From Homalodisca vitripennis (Eukaryota; Arthropoda; Insecta; Hemiptera; Cicadellidae), in the NCBI RefSeq assembly GCF_021130785.1, contig NC_060215.1, forward strand, positions 117,328,501 to 117,392,500: a stretch of 64,000 nucleotides of DNA, in the 5' to 3' direction. The notes beneath the pieces were generated by a model. That model worked only from the letters and a program-made list of their open reading frames with translations. It was not told the DNA's origin and searched no databases. The position numbers and the translations under genes are program-made. Of the stretch, positions 47,271-58,242 are shown piece by piece; the first letter of the stretch is position 1, and the number at the start of each line of letters is the position of its first letter.

Positions 47271-47880
47271 TTAAAAAATGAGCTAGAAATTGATATATTC
47301 TATTAAACTAATATTTTTATTGAATTTTAAGATTTTAATTAAGAATAAGAATTTCTAACTAAAAATACATAACCCTTGTCTATTCTAAGTGGTATTAGGT
47401 TGACTAGTAACATAGGCCTATCTTGTAATATTCTGTATAAAAATTAATACTTTCACCAATTGTTACTAGTAATTAACTATAACAAGTGATTCTGAAGTAA
47501 GTTTTACAGTTCATACCGTGTCGTAAATGTTATTAACACAATTAATAACTTATGATGGCAATTTTTGACATGGTGGAAATAAAAAAACTTAGATATTAGT
47601 CATGACCCTATCACAAATGCCTAAGAATTAAAAATAGTATATGCTATTATATTTACTCAGAATGGGTACAAAAACAGACCATGCTTGTATGGTTCAGCCT
47701 TGCAATGAAGAAACAGGCACATAGCCTATGTATTCTCTACCTAAAGAAATTCTAAAACCCAGAAATATGGTCTTAAATTCTAAAATAAATATTCAAGACA
47801 ATTACTTTGTATTAGAGTGTATTTTAGATTAAAGAATTTTTAACATGAATTCTGAAAAATATATTGTGTCTAGGCCTCTT
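47271..47880. other. AT-rich non-coding stretch
   Basis: Right flank of duplication copy 2. Nothing recognised. Confidence 0.5.
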
Positions 47881-47886
47881 GCATTT

Positions 47887-47946
47887 AAGTGCAACATTAC
47901 AAATAATTTTGACTTAAAGTGCAACATTACAAATAATTTTGACTTA
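47887..47946. repeat. Perfect 30-bp tandem duplication
   Basis: Two identical 30-base units, each beginning aagtgcaacattac and ending gactta, lie 43 bp beyond the stop codon of the adjacent minus-strand small ORF, that is, in its possible 3' UTR. Perfect identity means a recent slip or an assembly duplication. Confidence 0.95.
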
Positions 47947-47988
47947 AAGTGTTCATGAACTATTTTATTAACAAATACTACCCTATTT

Positions 47989-48222
47989 TCATTTCCATAG
48001 CGTTGAAGGTCTTGGGACTGACTCCACTTCTCCCCTTTTACGCAAAACCTTTTGTAGTTTTCTGTCCAGTCTCTTTAGCTGTATTATCAGATCATCCTTC
48101 CTCTTGACACGGACGACTTTGGGCTCTATTTCCAGGTAATGCAAGATAAAGGTAGCAACTATCAGTACGATTATTAGTATAAGAAACCAGAAACTTACTT
48201 CGTTAAAATCTAGTTCTTCCAT
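47989..48222 (-). CDS. Small single-pass membrane protein, 77 aa, unknown
   Basis: An uninterrupted ATG-to-stop frame encodes an acidic N-terminus (MEELDFNEVS), a clear membrane segment at about residues 11-29 (FWFLILIIVLIVATFILHYL), a short acidic/proline hinge (EIEPK), and a basic helix-forming region (VRVKRKDDLIIQLKRLDRKL) that continues to a Ser/Pro tail. By the positive-inside rule the basic C-terminal part would be cytosolic. Codon use is more mixed than the AT-rich surroundings. The long amphipathic basic helix after a membrane anchor looks like a real small membrane protein rather than random AT-rich sequence. No family is recognised. A donor-like GTAAGT occurs inside the frame at about codon 8, so an alternative spliced model is possible. 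Confidence 0.5.
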   Translation of the reverse strand: MEELDFNEVSFWFLILIIVLIVATFILHYLEIEPKVVRVKRKDDLIIQLKRLDRKLQKVLRKRGEVESVPRPSTLWK

Positions 48223-48229
48223 TTTAGTG

Positions 48230-48879
48230 CACAGTTTTATAAAATTTAATCAAACCTTTTTGACAGTTTAGGAAAACTCTTTACTATAGTTCAAAATAGT
48301 ACAAATTCATTTAAAAGTTATAACGTAATACCTTGATCACTACAGTCAATTATGCTATCACGAAAATCAAACATTAAATAAACACAACATTGTAAAAATA
48401 AGCGGCAGCAGACAGACCGCGAGAGAATGATTCCATAGATGAAAGAATTAAATTATACATTTATAAAATAAACCTACATGTAACATCGAGTATACGTATT
48501 TATATTTCCAGTTTGAGAGAGGAAATAGAATATATAACGGGTGTTAGAACGAAACTTATTTTAGTTCCCAAATATGTATCCTACTTGGATTCTGGTTACG
48601 GGAATAAAAATGGGATGGGTTGGTGGTGAAATTATATATTATATTTATATTGAATTTACCATTTAATCACTTGATTGAACTAAGTTTTTATATTTTGCAT
48701 CAGGTACAGACGGTCGCTCCATCCAAATAGTGAAAGTAGTTAGTCTATATTGTATAGGTGCTATCACTCATTTAATCAGTTTATCGCTTATGTCAGGCTG
48801 CTTTCCTACAGGCTAGAAACAAATTATCACTACGCCTGTACCTATAATAAAAAAAACCCTCACTTGTTTCCACTTTAGC
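48230..48879. other. AT-rich stretch upstream of the small ORF
   Basis: If the minus-strand ORF at 47989-48222 is real, this is its promoter and 5' UTR region. No specific elements are recognised. Confidence 0.4.
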
Positions 48880-49790
48880 CCTATATCGATTTTATCTTAG
48901 GAAAATTTCTCGAGAAGGTGGTAGTTGATCCAACTAATGGGCCTTTAATGAAGAAGAATTCGTTCTCAGAATCTATCAGGTCTGAGAACTTTTGTCAAAA
49001 TTACATCAGCTTCATTGAGCATAACAGTTGAGCTGTATGATATGGGAGGGGAAAGAACTATAGAAGTATACTGGGTGGCTTTGGACTTCTGTGAGTCATG
49101 CATTTGACTCAATTAATTTCGAATTGTTGCTCGATAAATTAAAATTCTGCTAATTCATTGTTTAAAGGTTATTTTTGACGATGGAAGGATTGTGAAGGAA
49201 ACAGGATTTTTCCGGACATTTGCCATCGTTCAGTGAAAACAAGAAAACAGTAACACTACGTTTCGAGATCTGCAATCTGATCTCTTCTTCAGGTAAAGAA
49301 CTAACCTAATACATTAGGTGAAAGTTTTCTTGTTTCACTGAACGATGGCAAATGTCCGGAAAAAAATCCTGTTTCCTTCACTGCTAATTCAGTTATACGT
49401 TCATCTAACTGCCTAGTTTTTATTTTAAAAAACGGGAACAGATGACGAAAATAATAGAAAGTTACTGTAATATGCTTTCAAAGGCGACGGCATCCCTCAG
49501 TGTTCATTCTTGGGTCCAATTATATTTATATTATAACATCGCTGATCTTGAAAATGAATTTTCATGGTACTCCCTCTAGTCTTATGTACACGATACTCAA
49601 CCTCTTTTGACATGCCCTCCTTCAAGCGTCAATAGAGTTGTGCAAATCTTAATAACGACTTGTTAAAAATAAAAAGTTGGTCGAATGGACATGGGATTAG
49701 AATAAATGCGGATAAATTTCCGTTTTCCATTTTGGCTCGCCAATCTGCAACGCTAAACTTGCGTAATGCGTTCAGCTCAACCAGGTTAGC
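48880..49790 (+). mobile_element. LINE reverse transcriptase fragment, split by a MITE-like insertion
   Basis: Plus strand, shifting frames: KFLEKVV, ISFIEHNS and LDFCES (about 48895-49100, RT fingers), then ELLLDKLKFC relics to 49158. After the insertion at 49159-49391 the same RT continues with YTFI-LPSFYFKKREQ, a GIPQCSFLGPI relic (about 49480-49515) and NIADLENEFSWYSL, YVHDTQ in place of YADDTQ (catalytic Asp to His), and LKIKSWSNGHGIRINADKF (about 49665-49720). Endonuclease and C-terminus are absent. It ends near 49790 where an R1-clade fragment begins. Confidence 0.75.
49159..49391. mobile_element. MITE-like foldback insert with long terminal inverted repeats
   Basis: Inverted repeats of about 55 bp run from gtgaaggaaacaggatttttc (49192 on) to its reverse complement ending at 49381, including ccggacatttgccatcgttc on the left and its complement on the right. 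The interior is only about 70 bp and non-coding. The flanking LINE reads ctgctaattca immediately left of the insert (about 49148-49158) and again at 49381-49391, an 11-bp target-site duplication. About 33 bp between the left duplication and the left inverted repeat is unexplained. Confidence 0.75.
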
Positions 49791-50965
49791 TGTATGGAGA
49801 CCGCCCTGTGGGACGATTTCCATAATCCTACCTACCTCATGCGGATACTTAACAGTATCTCAGGAATATGCAGCTGGTTTATACAATTACTGACGGGGCG
49901 CACTGAAGGGAGATCACGGGACGAGCTAAGCAGGGCTCGATCCTGGGACAGGATCTGTGGAGCATCAATTATGACGGCATCCTGCAAATGGAAATGCCTG
50001 AATGGGGTTACATAACATACCGAGTCATGGTAGGGTTGCGCTCTCCTCGTTAGGTGAGCTCAGCGTGATTAAGGCGAAGGAGAAGACCGAAATTGTACAT
50101 CTCATTTATGGGAGAATTGAAATAACGTCCAGGTCAGGGTGGACCTCAAGTTCATCGTCATGAAAAGCGTTGTGAAGTATCACGTCATGATACTTGATTC
50201 TAAACTCATTTTCTGGGACCAGATCTTTGGCTCGCCAAGTAGGTGGGGCACAGTAAAGTATATAAACCTAGAACGTGGACAAAAAAGAATCAATTTAAAT
50301 TGAACATTACATATAATTATTGGTATTATTAGAATGCTGATAAACCGGCGCCTTTACAAATTCGATAACCTTCTGAGACCCCAGATATACATGGATCTGT
50401 CAATGTTGAATGTTGGATTTCTACCAGTAAGTATAGCGATTATGTTCCTCATCCTTAACTGCTTATAGTTTCGGAGTATTTTTAACGCATCAAATACAAG
50501 GCAACTGTTTTCAATTTCGGACCTTTTGTATAAAGCAATTACTTACCGAAATTTCTCTAAAGGGGCCGTCCTCGCTGTGGTATGTGCCGTTTTAATCAAT
50601 CTGCTCGCTTTCGAAAGGAGTAGCAGACGTCTGTTGAAAATGTTCTCTGGTAGACAGACAGAATATTGTCTCTGCAAGTGCAGAGGGGTGCTGAAAACTA
50701 AGAATACCGTCCCGGTGTTGCCTAACAGATGGCTTGTTAATGTATTAGTCCTCTGTTGATTTAAATAGGCACCCTCTTAAAGTAATATGGAGAGCAGTCC
50801 CGTGTTGGATCGAGGCCTGGGCTGGTGGGGTTTTAGTGAGTGCGAGTTCCACACAGAGGAATACGCTGACGGTGCATTAGAATTTCTGGAATCGTTATAC
50901 AAAATTTAAAATATTCTATGATATTATCAAGTGGAACGATTATCGAAGAAAGTCGGCGGGGAAGA
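49790..50965 (+). mobile_element. R1-clade LINE fragment (RT palm to C-terminus), broken
   Basis: Plus-strand blocks in shifting frames: ALWDDFHN and WFIQLLTGRT (49800-49900), EKTEIVHLIYGRI (about 50080-50120), LDSKLIFWDQI-type relics (50195-50225), KAITYRNFSKGAVLAVVCAV and LINLLAFER (50535-50620), which match the conserved R1 C-terminal stretch AYRTVSEPAV with PIDLLA, and a last block with GWWGFSECEFHTEEYADGAL (about 50820-50880), in the place of the C-terminal zinc knuckle. Endonuclease is absent and no YADD survives. Different from the R1 copy at 30-35 kb in the parts retained, so the two could belong to one family. Confidence 0.7.
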
Positions 50966-51189
50966 AGGTAAAAATGAACTCTTTATGTTATTTCGACATC
51001 ATAGAGACCTAGACTACAAAATATAGTGGTAGTATAGGTGGTGAAGTATTCTTATTGCCTCATCAGGTGCATAATTGAGTGGATGTTTTAGTGATATGAT
51101 CTCTCGTGATATATACGCATAGTGGAGCAACTCAGTTGTCTACAGATAATGTAGTTATGATGGAAGAGGGTGACACATAATGCACTAAG

Positions 51190-51285
51190 ATGAAGGTGAA
51201 CTGGAGCTGAACTCAAAATTCACATTGAACTCTTCCCACATTATATCAACAGGCTCATGACAGATATGAAATAGTAGTGATGATT
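51190..51285 (-). repeat. Dispersed repeat family, partial member
   Basis: The reverse complement contains gttcagctccagttcacctt, matching the upstream half of the repeat at 25135-25310 and 7665-7800. The gtctcagacttgactcc half is missing. Confidence 0.45.
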
Positions 51286-51429
51286 ACTAAAGGCCGCATA
51301 TTTGGCTTCCCAGGTGACGTAGATACTCTGTGGAATGGCAGAAACATGGACCTCCCCAAGTTTATTTATCTTTTTATTTATCTTGTAAATAGAAGGTAGG
51401 ATAATTCTGAGTAGATTGACAAAGTGATA

Positions 51430-52085
51430 GTCACTATAATTCCTAACACGAATACAGATCCATTTCTATGAAATTGTCAAGACTAATATCCATAACTTAT
51501 CCACATGCAATAGCGTTGGTGGTTCCCTGCAGATGGCGGTTTCACTGTAAGCATCATTGGAATTGATCTTGATGATCGCTGGGTAGTTCCATATAATCCC
51601 ATTATAATTTGACTCCCTGCTCATATTAATGTTTAGTAATTTTAATTCTGTAAAATCTATAAAATACAGTGTATACAGTACACAAATAACATCTGCAAGT
51701 ACGTCAAAATAGGGCCAGACCATGCAGCGTTCACCGTTGAAAATTTGGATGAGATGGCAATATACGATACTTCATCAGTTCCGAGGCAGCCTGGTGTATA
51801 CTCTGTTCCATATACAGAAAGAGGTTTCCTCCTTGAATTCGCCTTTCTGTACATCTTGAAAACTAACAAAGAGTTACTTGAATAAAGATAAAGTTATTAA
51901 TAAAATAAGTAATCCACGAAACACAAAACTGGTTGGATTTTTGGAGCTTAGGAAAGTTGATGCCTCTGGTTTATGTATTAAAGGATATGCATATTGGGGA
52001 TAGAAAGGAGTTGCCTTGTATGTTGCAGAAGTGATCCCAACATTCCAGGCAGCGTGTAGAACACTTGGTTTGCTAGAGGACGTTA
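51430..52085 (+). pseudogene. Helitron Rep/helicase protein fragment (broken)
   Basis: Helitrons are rolling-circle transposons whose protein joins a HUH nuclease (Rep) to a PIF1-like helicase. Plus-strand frames give IPNTNTDPFLYEIVKTNIHN (about 51440-51500, the block ahead of the Cys-rich part of Rep), DLDDRWVVPYNP with AHINV (51560-51630, a Rep hallmark close to the catalytic region), YVKIGPDHAAFTVENLDEMA (about 51700-51760), LVGFLELRKVDASGL (about 51930-51975), and PTFQAACRTLGLLEDV (about 52037-52083), the conserved block just before the helicase. The catalytic HUH and Tyr residues and the entire helicase are missing or unrecognisable. Stops and frame changes mark it as dead. No Helitron 5' TC or 3' CTRR end was found. 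Confidence 0.75.
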
Positions 52086-52589
52086 CTTAAACCTTTCAGA
52101 CAATTTCTTTTCGTTTTTAAAGCCTACATAGACAAACATCAAGCACAGGGAACAACCAGCTTTTTACAATAGACCAATTAATTGTTGCCTATTATTTACA
52201 TAAGGGCTGAATCCTGCAGACTTCCTCTACATTTAAGTAGAATTGATACAACCACCCAATTTACTAATCGACCTCTCATTATTATTTAGTATAGTATTAT
52301 TGGACTGGTCTTCTTTGTAAATTTAACTATATACGTGTCACTTGGGTTGGATAGTGTCAAAATACATTAAATTATAATTTGAACATGATTTGTATAAATA
52401 ATGTCAACGTCAATAACAACTAAGATACTGTAATGACTAACATCATAATGGAAAATTTTATTTTAAGGAGTTCATAACTTTCGTAAAGTGGCTAGCATGA
52501 AAAGAAATATTTTATTTGTTTAACAGCAATACACCTTCATGCATACATTTTAATAAGGCAGATTACACAATGATAAACCGAGTCTAATA

Positions 52590-53190
52590 CATCGCTAGTT
52601 ACTTACAATGACAAACACATAAAAAATAATAGCATAAAATATCATTAATAGAAAAGATCTTAATAGCAAAATGTATATATATCTTGAATCCAGAGAGGGA
52701 AGAACCGAAAAATTCGTCTTCAGTGGTAATGTCATTACCAGTTCTCAGAAACCTTGGAACCGTGATATGGTAGGTAGTAGTTAATCGGATGATAATGCCT
52801 GCTGAACCACGAATGTTAGCGGGTACTGCGAGAAACATGAAGATACACCTGACCTCTGGACAGTCGATTATTTAGGTTTGACAGTCCTATACAATAGTTT
52901 GAATAGGAAGGCCATATCCATCATTGTTCTTCGCTTTTCAAGTGAAGGAAACTGAAGACTGCATTGAATGTCCTGAACATCCACATTCCCTGTACCGGAA
53001 GCCAAGTCCAACCCCACCATTCTGAGAAACCGCTTCTGAACTAAATCCAATATAGATGTTTGACCAATCCTGTAAGGGGACCAGATAACAGCGGAGAACT
53101 CTTAGATAAGCCGGACGAGTGCAACATAACTTCAATTATGACATAGAGAAATCCCGCCGACAGGTGCAACTAACCAGCCCAAGAACTCTT
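52590..53190 (-). mobile_element. LINE ORF2 C-terminal fragment
   Basis: Minus-strand blocks: TRPAYLRVLRC in one frame then DLVQKRFLRMVGLDLASG (about 53050-52990) and CSLQFPSLEKRRTMMDMAFL with FKLLYRTV (to 52868), the conserved C-terminal helix of Jockey-like ORF2 (VQKRFLR and SLExRR motifs). After a stop comes PRFLRTGNDITT and a Gly/Ser-rich piece with HFAIKIFS, the last part of such proteins. No RT palm is left. Confidence 0.75.
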
Positions 53191-53199
53191 GCAAACTTC

Positions 53200-54015
53200 T
53201 TTGCAATATTGCATATGTGCTCACCAAAGTCCAAGGTAGAAGTAACTATCCAAAGAACACTAGTGAATTATGCGTTTTACAGCCTTCGATATAGTATACG
53301 GTACAATCACGTTTTCCAACAACATTTTGTGCATAATTCAAATTTTACAGGAGTTTAGCAAGTAATCGATTGTTTTAACCATATGAACGATAACATAAAC
53401 GATTTTTCTATAATCTATATCGGAAATCAGCTGATGTTTGTTTTGGTTTCGCATCGGCGAGCAATGGCTGTCTTCTGCGCTCTGGTTGGTTTGGTTTATA
53501 TGTTTCCGTTTCGTATTAGTGATGCAGTCTCATTAAAGTTGGTGATTTTTGTTATTATATTGTTAGTTACTGTACTCATGTGATAGTTTTTAATTTATAG
53601 TGAAGTGAAAACACCATTCTGTGCAATAAACATCAGTTTTCTGTTATTTTGGTAAATGTGAACTGGTAGGCAACAGTCTTGCTTTATTGTAAAATTCAAG
53701 TCATAGATCTTTCTTGGGAACTGATGTTTTTCTCCTTCCTGATATAAACCATATTAAATGACCAATAACATGGTTTTAGGGGGTATATTCATAAATAGTT
53801 TTTTTTAATGTCCTGTTTATGTGCTGTTTCTGGATATCGCTCTGGGGCAGGTCAGTGTTTCACAAGATATCGTATACTGTAGTTTGGATCCTATACTGTA
53901 GTTTGGATCGAGTGAGTTTGTGATAATCATGGATCAACCATCCACTAGTGAATCGTAGTGAATTGTATGTGTCAGACTGTTTTGTTGGGCATGTTAAGAG
54001 TAGGCTATACATTTT
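53200..54015. other. AT-rich stretch with a short tandem repeat
   Basis: No gene recognised. A 19-bp-period repeat of tatactgtagtttggatc lies at 53873-53890 and 53892-53909. An open frame with hydrophobic segments at 53383-53583 is in AT-rich DNA and is not supported further. Confidence 0.45.
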
Positions 54016-54019
54016 GACC

Positions 54020-54690
54020 GAAACAAGATTATTTCCTTTTTAATACAATACGGAATTTGTAATAATAAGTGTATTTGTTCGTCGTGCGGTGGTGTATTGT
54101 TTTCAAACCAGGAGACTTTGAGGTTTCGTTGCAACAGAAAATTTAGTAAATGTAGTAAAAAAAATTTTAAATGTTGTAATGTTTAAAAAGTCTGGCCGGA
54201 CAGGTTTCTTTTTTGAAAGAACGCGCTTAGAAATAGAGACATATTTTAGTTTGGTGACTACGTGTTGCATTTAAAGCCACATAGACAACGCTACATTTCG
54301 TTGGAGTTTGGCGTTTCTGCACACTCTGTGGTGGACTGGTATTCTTTCTGCCATAAAGTGTATTTCCATCACATTTTAACGACGTTGAAAAAAATTGGCG
54401 GTCCTCTGACATTCGTTGAAATTGATGTGGCCAAATTTGGAAGGAGATAATACAATCGCGGCAGAAGAATTCAGGGACAGAGGATTTTTGGGGGAATCAT
54501 AATGTAGAACATAGATTCCTTCCTTGTTCCTGTTCAACAACCTGACAGGGACACCCTCCTTAACGTAATTAATGAATATGTTCTGCCAGGAAAAGACAAT
54601 TGTTAACGACTGTTGGAAGGCCTCCAACTGTCTCGGTGACGAGGGATTCAGGCACTTCTCCGTTTTTTGTTGCTGCCGCTCAGCTCTATC
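54020..54690 (+). pseudogene. Merlin-type transposase (IS1595/ISXO2-like DDE), broken
   Basis: Merlin is a eukaryotic DNA transposon related to bacterial IS1016/IS1595. Plus-strand frames give a zinc-ribbon relic CSSCGG with RFRCNRKFSKC (54076-54150), an HTH-like block LEFGVSAHSVVDWYSFC (54302-54352), FVEIDVAKFGRR (54413-54448, with the first catalytic Asp in EID, as in the canonical start of the DDE domain), NRGR, FLVPVQQPDRDTLLNVINEY with VLPGK (54517-54592), and NDCWKASNCLGDEGF (54605-54650, carrying the second conserved Asp). Frames shift several times after residue ~140. A relic of the final catalytic position was not seen. Order and spacing of the blocks fit a single-ORF transposase of about 250 residues. 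Confidence 0.8.
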
Positions 54691-54854
54691 TGCCAACACA
54701 CTAATGGTAAGTGTTCTCTGTTAGTGTCCTTTTATATATTTATATTAGGGTTTTTTTATGATTTATTAAGCTTTTTACACTTTACATAATTGCCTTTGCA
54801 TTATATTTCAATTTGTATTTCTGATCAGCTTCTCTAGAATTTGAAATTTTACTG

Positions 54855-54965
54855 ACAGATACTATCTCGAGGGATGTTTTTCTTTCGTCGACATCAGCGT
54901 GGAGCAGCACCGAAGGTTCTGTCCCGCACTGATGGCCGGAGGCACTCGTCTCAACCCAATAGAAA
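54855..54965. repeat. Half of a foldback element
   Basis: The run agatactatctcgagggatg, followed by tttttctttcg and a gagca-rich stretch, resembles the left arm of the foldback element at 56110-56475 (ggtactatcctgagggatg). Only one arm is present here. Confidence 0.55.
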
Positions 54966-54969
54966 CTAA

Positions 54970-56105
54970 TTAATTTGTAGCTCGAAAATTAGAAAAATAT
55001 TGTTCATTTCAGTCAAAATTCTGCTCATTTCAGTATTATTTTTCATTTACGTCTCCAAAGATGTCGCTGCATCCGATGACTTCATCATGAGGTTGAATCA
55101 CGGTTACAAAAGGTCACGTGATGCCTTTCGCGGATGTACAATATGGAAATATTGCTCCGTGTGTGAACAGTTGTTCCATTTTGTATATTCTACAACTTCG
55201 TTATTTCACCCCGTCAAACCTTATATTGTTTTGTTCTGTAGGACGATTCCAATAAGTTAATAATGGGAAACTTGTATTTTGCCACTCCGGCCGTTACTTT
55301 CACAATTAATTACCAAAAATTATTTTAGAAATGAACATTTCCCAAGAATTGAGATATAATTTGAAGAACCTCAATATTCATGGCAGAGGCATAGTAGATC
55401 TACAATAAGTTTAAGCCCTGGCTATAGTACTTGATAGTTGATCATTTCATTGTTGGCCTGTGGAGTGGGTTAGATTGCTTTAAAATAATAAAAGTTTTTA
55501 ATAAAATAAATCAAAAAAGCTGCAGTATGATAAACCTCCAATACTGGAATAATCGATAATATCAAATCACAATTAGAACAATTTAAATGCTGTCAGACAT
55601 GTTTACCCTGTTAAGTAATTGTAAGTACTACGCTGCTTAAACATAGTATAAACAAAGTTGTATTATTTTCTACAGTCTAAAATGCTTATATTTCTTTAAC
55701 AAATAAAAATATATCTTCACTATAATACAATCTTAAAAGTCTAGAACGTAATTCAGTTTGAAATTATTGTTCCAAGTTAATTCAAACAAAGTTAATCATG
55801 TGCATGGAATTTGAGTAGAGGCTGCTAGAGACGGGAAATACTGTTGTTTGTCCATAAGCTATTACAAAATATGTGTTAAGGTATTATGTTCCAGTAACCT
55901 GTTACTAATACCAGTACCAGTATACTGATACTTGTATTAGTATCAATATACTAATAATACCAATAAAATTATAAACAGGTTAATTCAAATTTTCACCATA
56001 CAACATAATTATTGGGTACTATGAAGTTCTTATCTACTTTTTCTTACAGGCTCTGCAGACATTATTATTGTAAATGTACAAAGTTAAAGATAACCTTTAT
56101 AAGCG
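54970..56105. other. AT-rich non-coding stretch
   Basis: Nothing well supported. The frame at 55000-55260 has a signal-peptide-like start but opens with TTG; its first ATG is near codon 30, so I do not call it. Confidence 0.45.
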
Positions 56106-56109
56106 CTCA

Positions 56110-56475
56110 CGTGATCTGAGCTTGAATTTAGGTACTATCCTGAGGGATGTTTTTCTTATTTTGCCAGAAGTGCGGAGTGCTGCCAAAAGCGCCACTGAAA
56201 CCCACACTGATGGTTAGGGGCATTTCTGATCGGTATTTTTACACTATTTCTACTATCGGTATTTTTTGACATCAGATCACGTCCAAGATTGTCCAAGTTC
56301 TCCGAAGTTACATCACGTTTCACAATCTAGGACCTGATTTGAGGTTGTGAAAATACCAATCAGAAATGCCCCTGGTTATCAGAGCAGGCTTTGGTGGCAC
56401 CTTCCACTCCGAACTTCCAGGGAAATAAAAAGCATCCCTCAAGATAGTACCTGAATTCAAGCTTAGATCATGTTA
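56110..56475. mobile_element. Foldback/MITE-like element with long imperfect inverted repeats
   Basis: The left arm begins gtgatctgagcttgaattta and the right arm, read in reverse complement, begins atgatctaagcttgaattc; both continue with ggtactatcYtgagggatg and end with ggggcatttctgat and ggtatttt. Arm length is about 130 bp with several mismatches. The roughly 100-bp centre is non-coding. No open frame and no definite target duplication. Confidence 0.75.
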
Positions 56476-56479
56476 GTGT

Positions 56480-57855
56480 TTGTCAAGGTCATGTTTAACT
56501 TATGTAGTACCAGTAACATATTTATGATAACCTAATCTAAACCTATGATAAAATTCCATAGTGTAATATATCAATTTCTTGCCTCAATACTTGCATGAAA
56601 TGGCCTTAGCTGTGTTACTAGTTACCGAGTAAGCTAAAACCAGAAAATCTTTATGAGAATACCAAATCATTCAGCTCAGCTGTTACAGAAATAGGTTATC
56701 ACTGAATTACCTGTTATTGATACTGCAGACCAGTAATGAAAACAAGTATAGTTGTTATGCAGATGTGTTATTTGTGTCAGATATGTTTATCCTTCAAAAT
56801 AGTAAAAAGTAACTATATTTTGTACTGTGTCGTTTGTTATATTTTGTAAACACACATAGCCTATATTGTTTTTATTCACTATAACATTATTACTTTTTAT
56901 ACTGGAATTTAAAATACCTATAACGTAACTTGATTTAAGTTGTTAAATCGAGGATTCTGTACTCATGAATATTGTGATGATTCGATTTTATCGATCATTC
57001 GAATGTTGGACGTTTATTATACTGCAGCATGAAAAGATAACAATAAATAAAACTGTTTAACACTAGCAGTGTGTGAAGTGCATCACTTCAGGAGTTTTAG
57101 ATAACAGTTCTTTCTATTTATTGGCAAGATATCTGGATGATATTTATACCAATGTATTCAGGAAGTTGTAATTTACATACTTATAATTTTTAACCTATAT
57201 CAGGACTGATAATGACATGACTTAAAACACACCATTATCAAATGTCACCAAATGCATAAATTTTTATTTTTTTAGCACTGTGACTGCCAGTTTATGCCGT
57301 GTCCTACTTTGTTTACAATAAACGATCTTCCAGACCCTTACATTGGACTCAGTTCATTGCATAATTACATTGTTCGGAAAACTAAACAAACTCTGTAATT
57401 TGATGAATCTAAATACAAACATTTCTTTGAAGATGAAGAGCCAATGCATAGAAAGAATTATTCAGAAAATATTTTGTGCTGTAGTGTTGGCAGCAGTTAC
57501 AAAACGAAGTTTAATGCAGTTTTCTTTCTCCTTCAATTGGCATTCAACAGTTTGCCGCTCTAGCCATCTTGGTGAAACTACAAAGTTTATTGTTATATGA
57601 GTTATAACGTTAGTGAAGAGCAGTAAGTTCTCTTTTTAGATAATATACAGTAATACCTAAAGATTACTTCGAGTGGTATGAAGTATTTGATATATAAATA
57701 GGTAATGAAAGTGGCACATTTTAGTGTTAAAACTATTATTTATCAGTACAAAATTGTTCATATTTCTTTGTGGGCTATAAGACCTATCTCTCCCAAAATG
57801 GAATATTTACTTACTATATTTCTTTCGATCAAAATATAATTTTATGATTTGTTTT
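56480..57855. other. AT-rich non-coding stretch
   Basis: No gene recognised. The open frame at 57343-57600 starts at a non-ATG codon and shows no domain. Confidence 0.45.
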
Positions 57856-57860
57856 ATTGT

Positions 57861-58242
57861 TTCTTATCATTTGGGTTATATTTTATACTTTTTTGAGATT
57901 ATTTGTAGAATAGCTAAACTACTCTACGCAGAAGCTTTTTAGCCTTGGTACATATTATTTTACTATAAATATTAACGAATATCAAGTAGGCCTTCACGTT
58001 TATTACAAATTAGATTACATTTTATTCTTTTTCGTATTTATCCATGTAATAGCAAAGGTCCAACCAACACTACTCTACACGGAAGTTTATTCTTTTTGCT
58101 ATAAATATTTATGAATATCAAGTATGACTACATGTTTCTTATAATTTTGATCATATTTTATGCTTTTTCAAGATTATATCCAAGTCTAGTACACAGTCTT
58201 TTTACTATAAATATTTAGGAATATCAAGTATAGGTCTACATA
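57861..58242. repeat. Tandem array of ~110-140 bp units
   Basis: Three diverged units start at about 57861, 57999 and 58135, sharing tactctacRcRgaagctttt-like and ctataaatatttaNgaatat, with atcaagta near their ends. A fourth partial unit (tttcttactatttggattat, about 58667-58757) lies inside the piggyBac fossil next door. Confidence 0.75.

Noticed and set aside
51466..51869. Minus-strand open frames of 70-85 residues
   Set aside because: They start at non-ATG codons and are antisense shadows of the plus-strand Helitron Rep fragment.
55000..55260. Secreted Cys-containing peptide with signal-like start
   Set aside because: The frame opens with TTG, not ATG; the first ATG is near codon 30, after the hydrophobic part, and there is no clear splice acceptor.
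57343..57600. 85-residue plus-strand frame
   Set aside because: Non-ATG start, no domain, no splice or promoter support.
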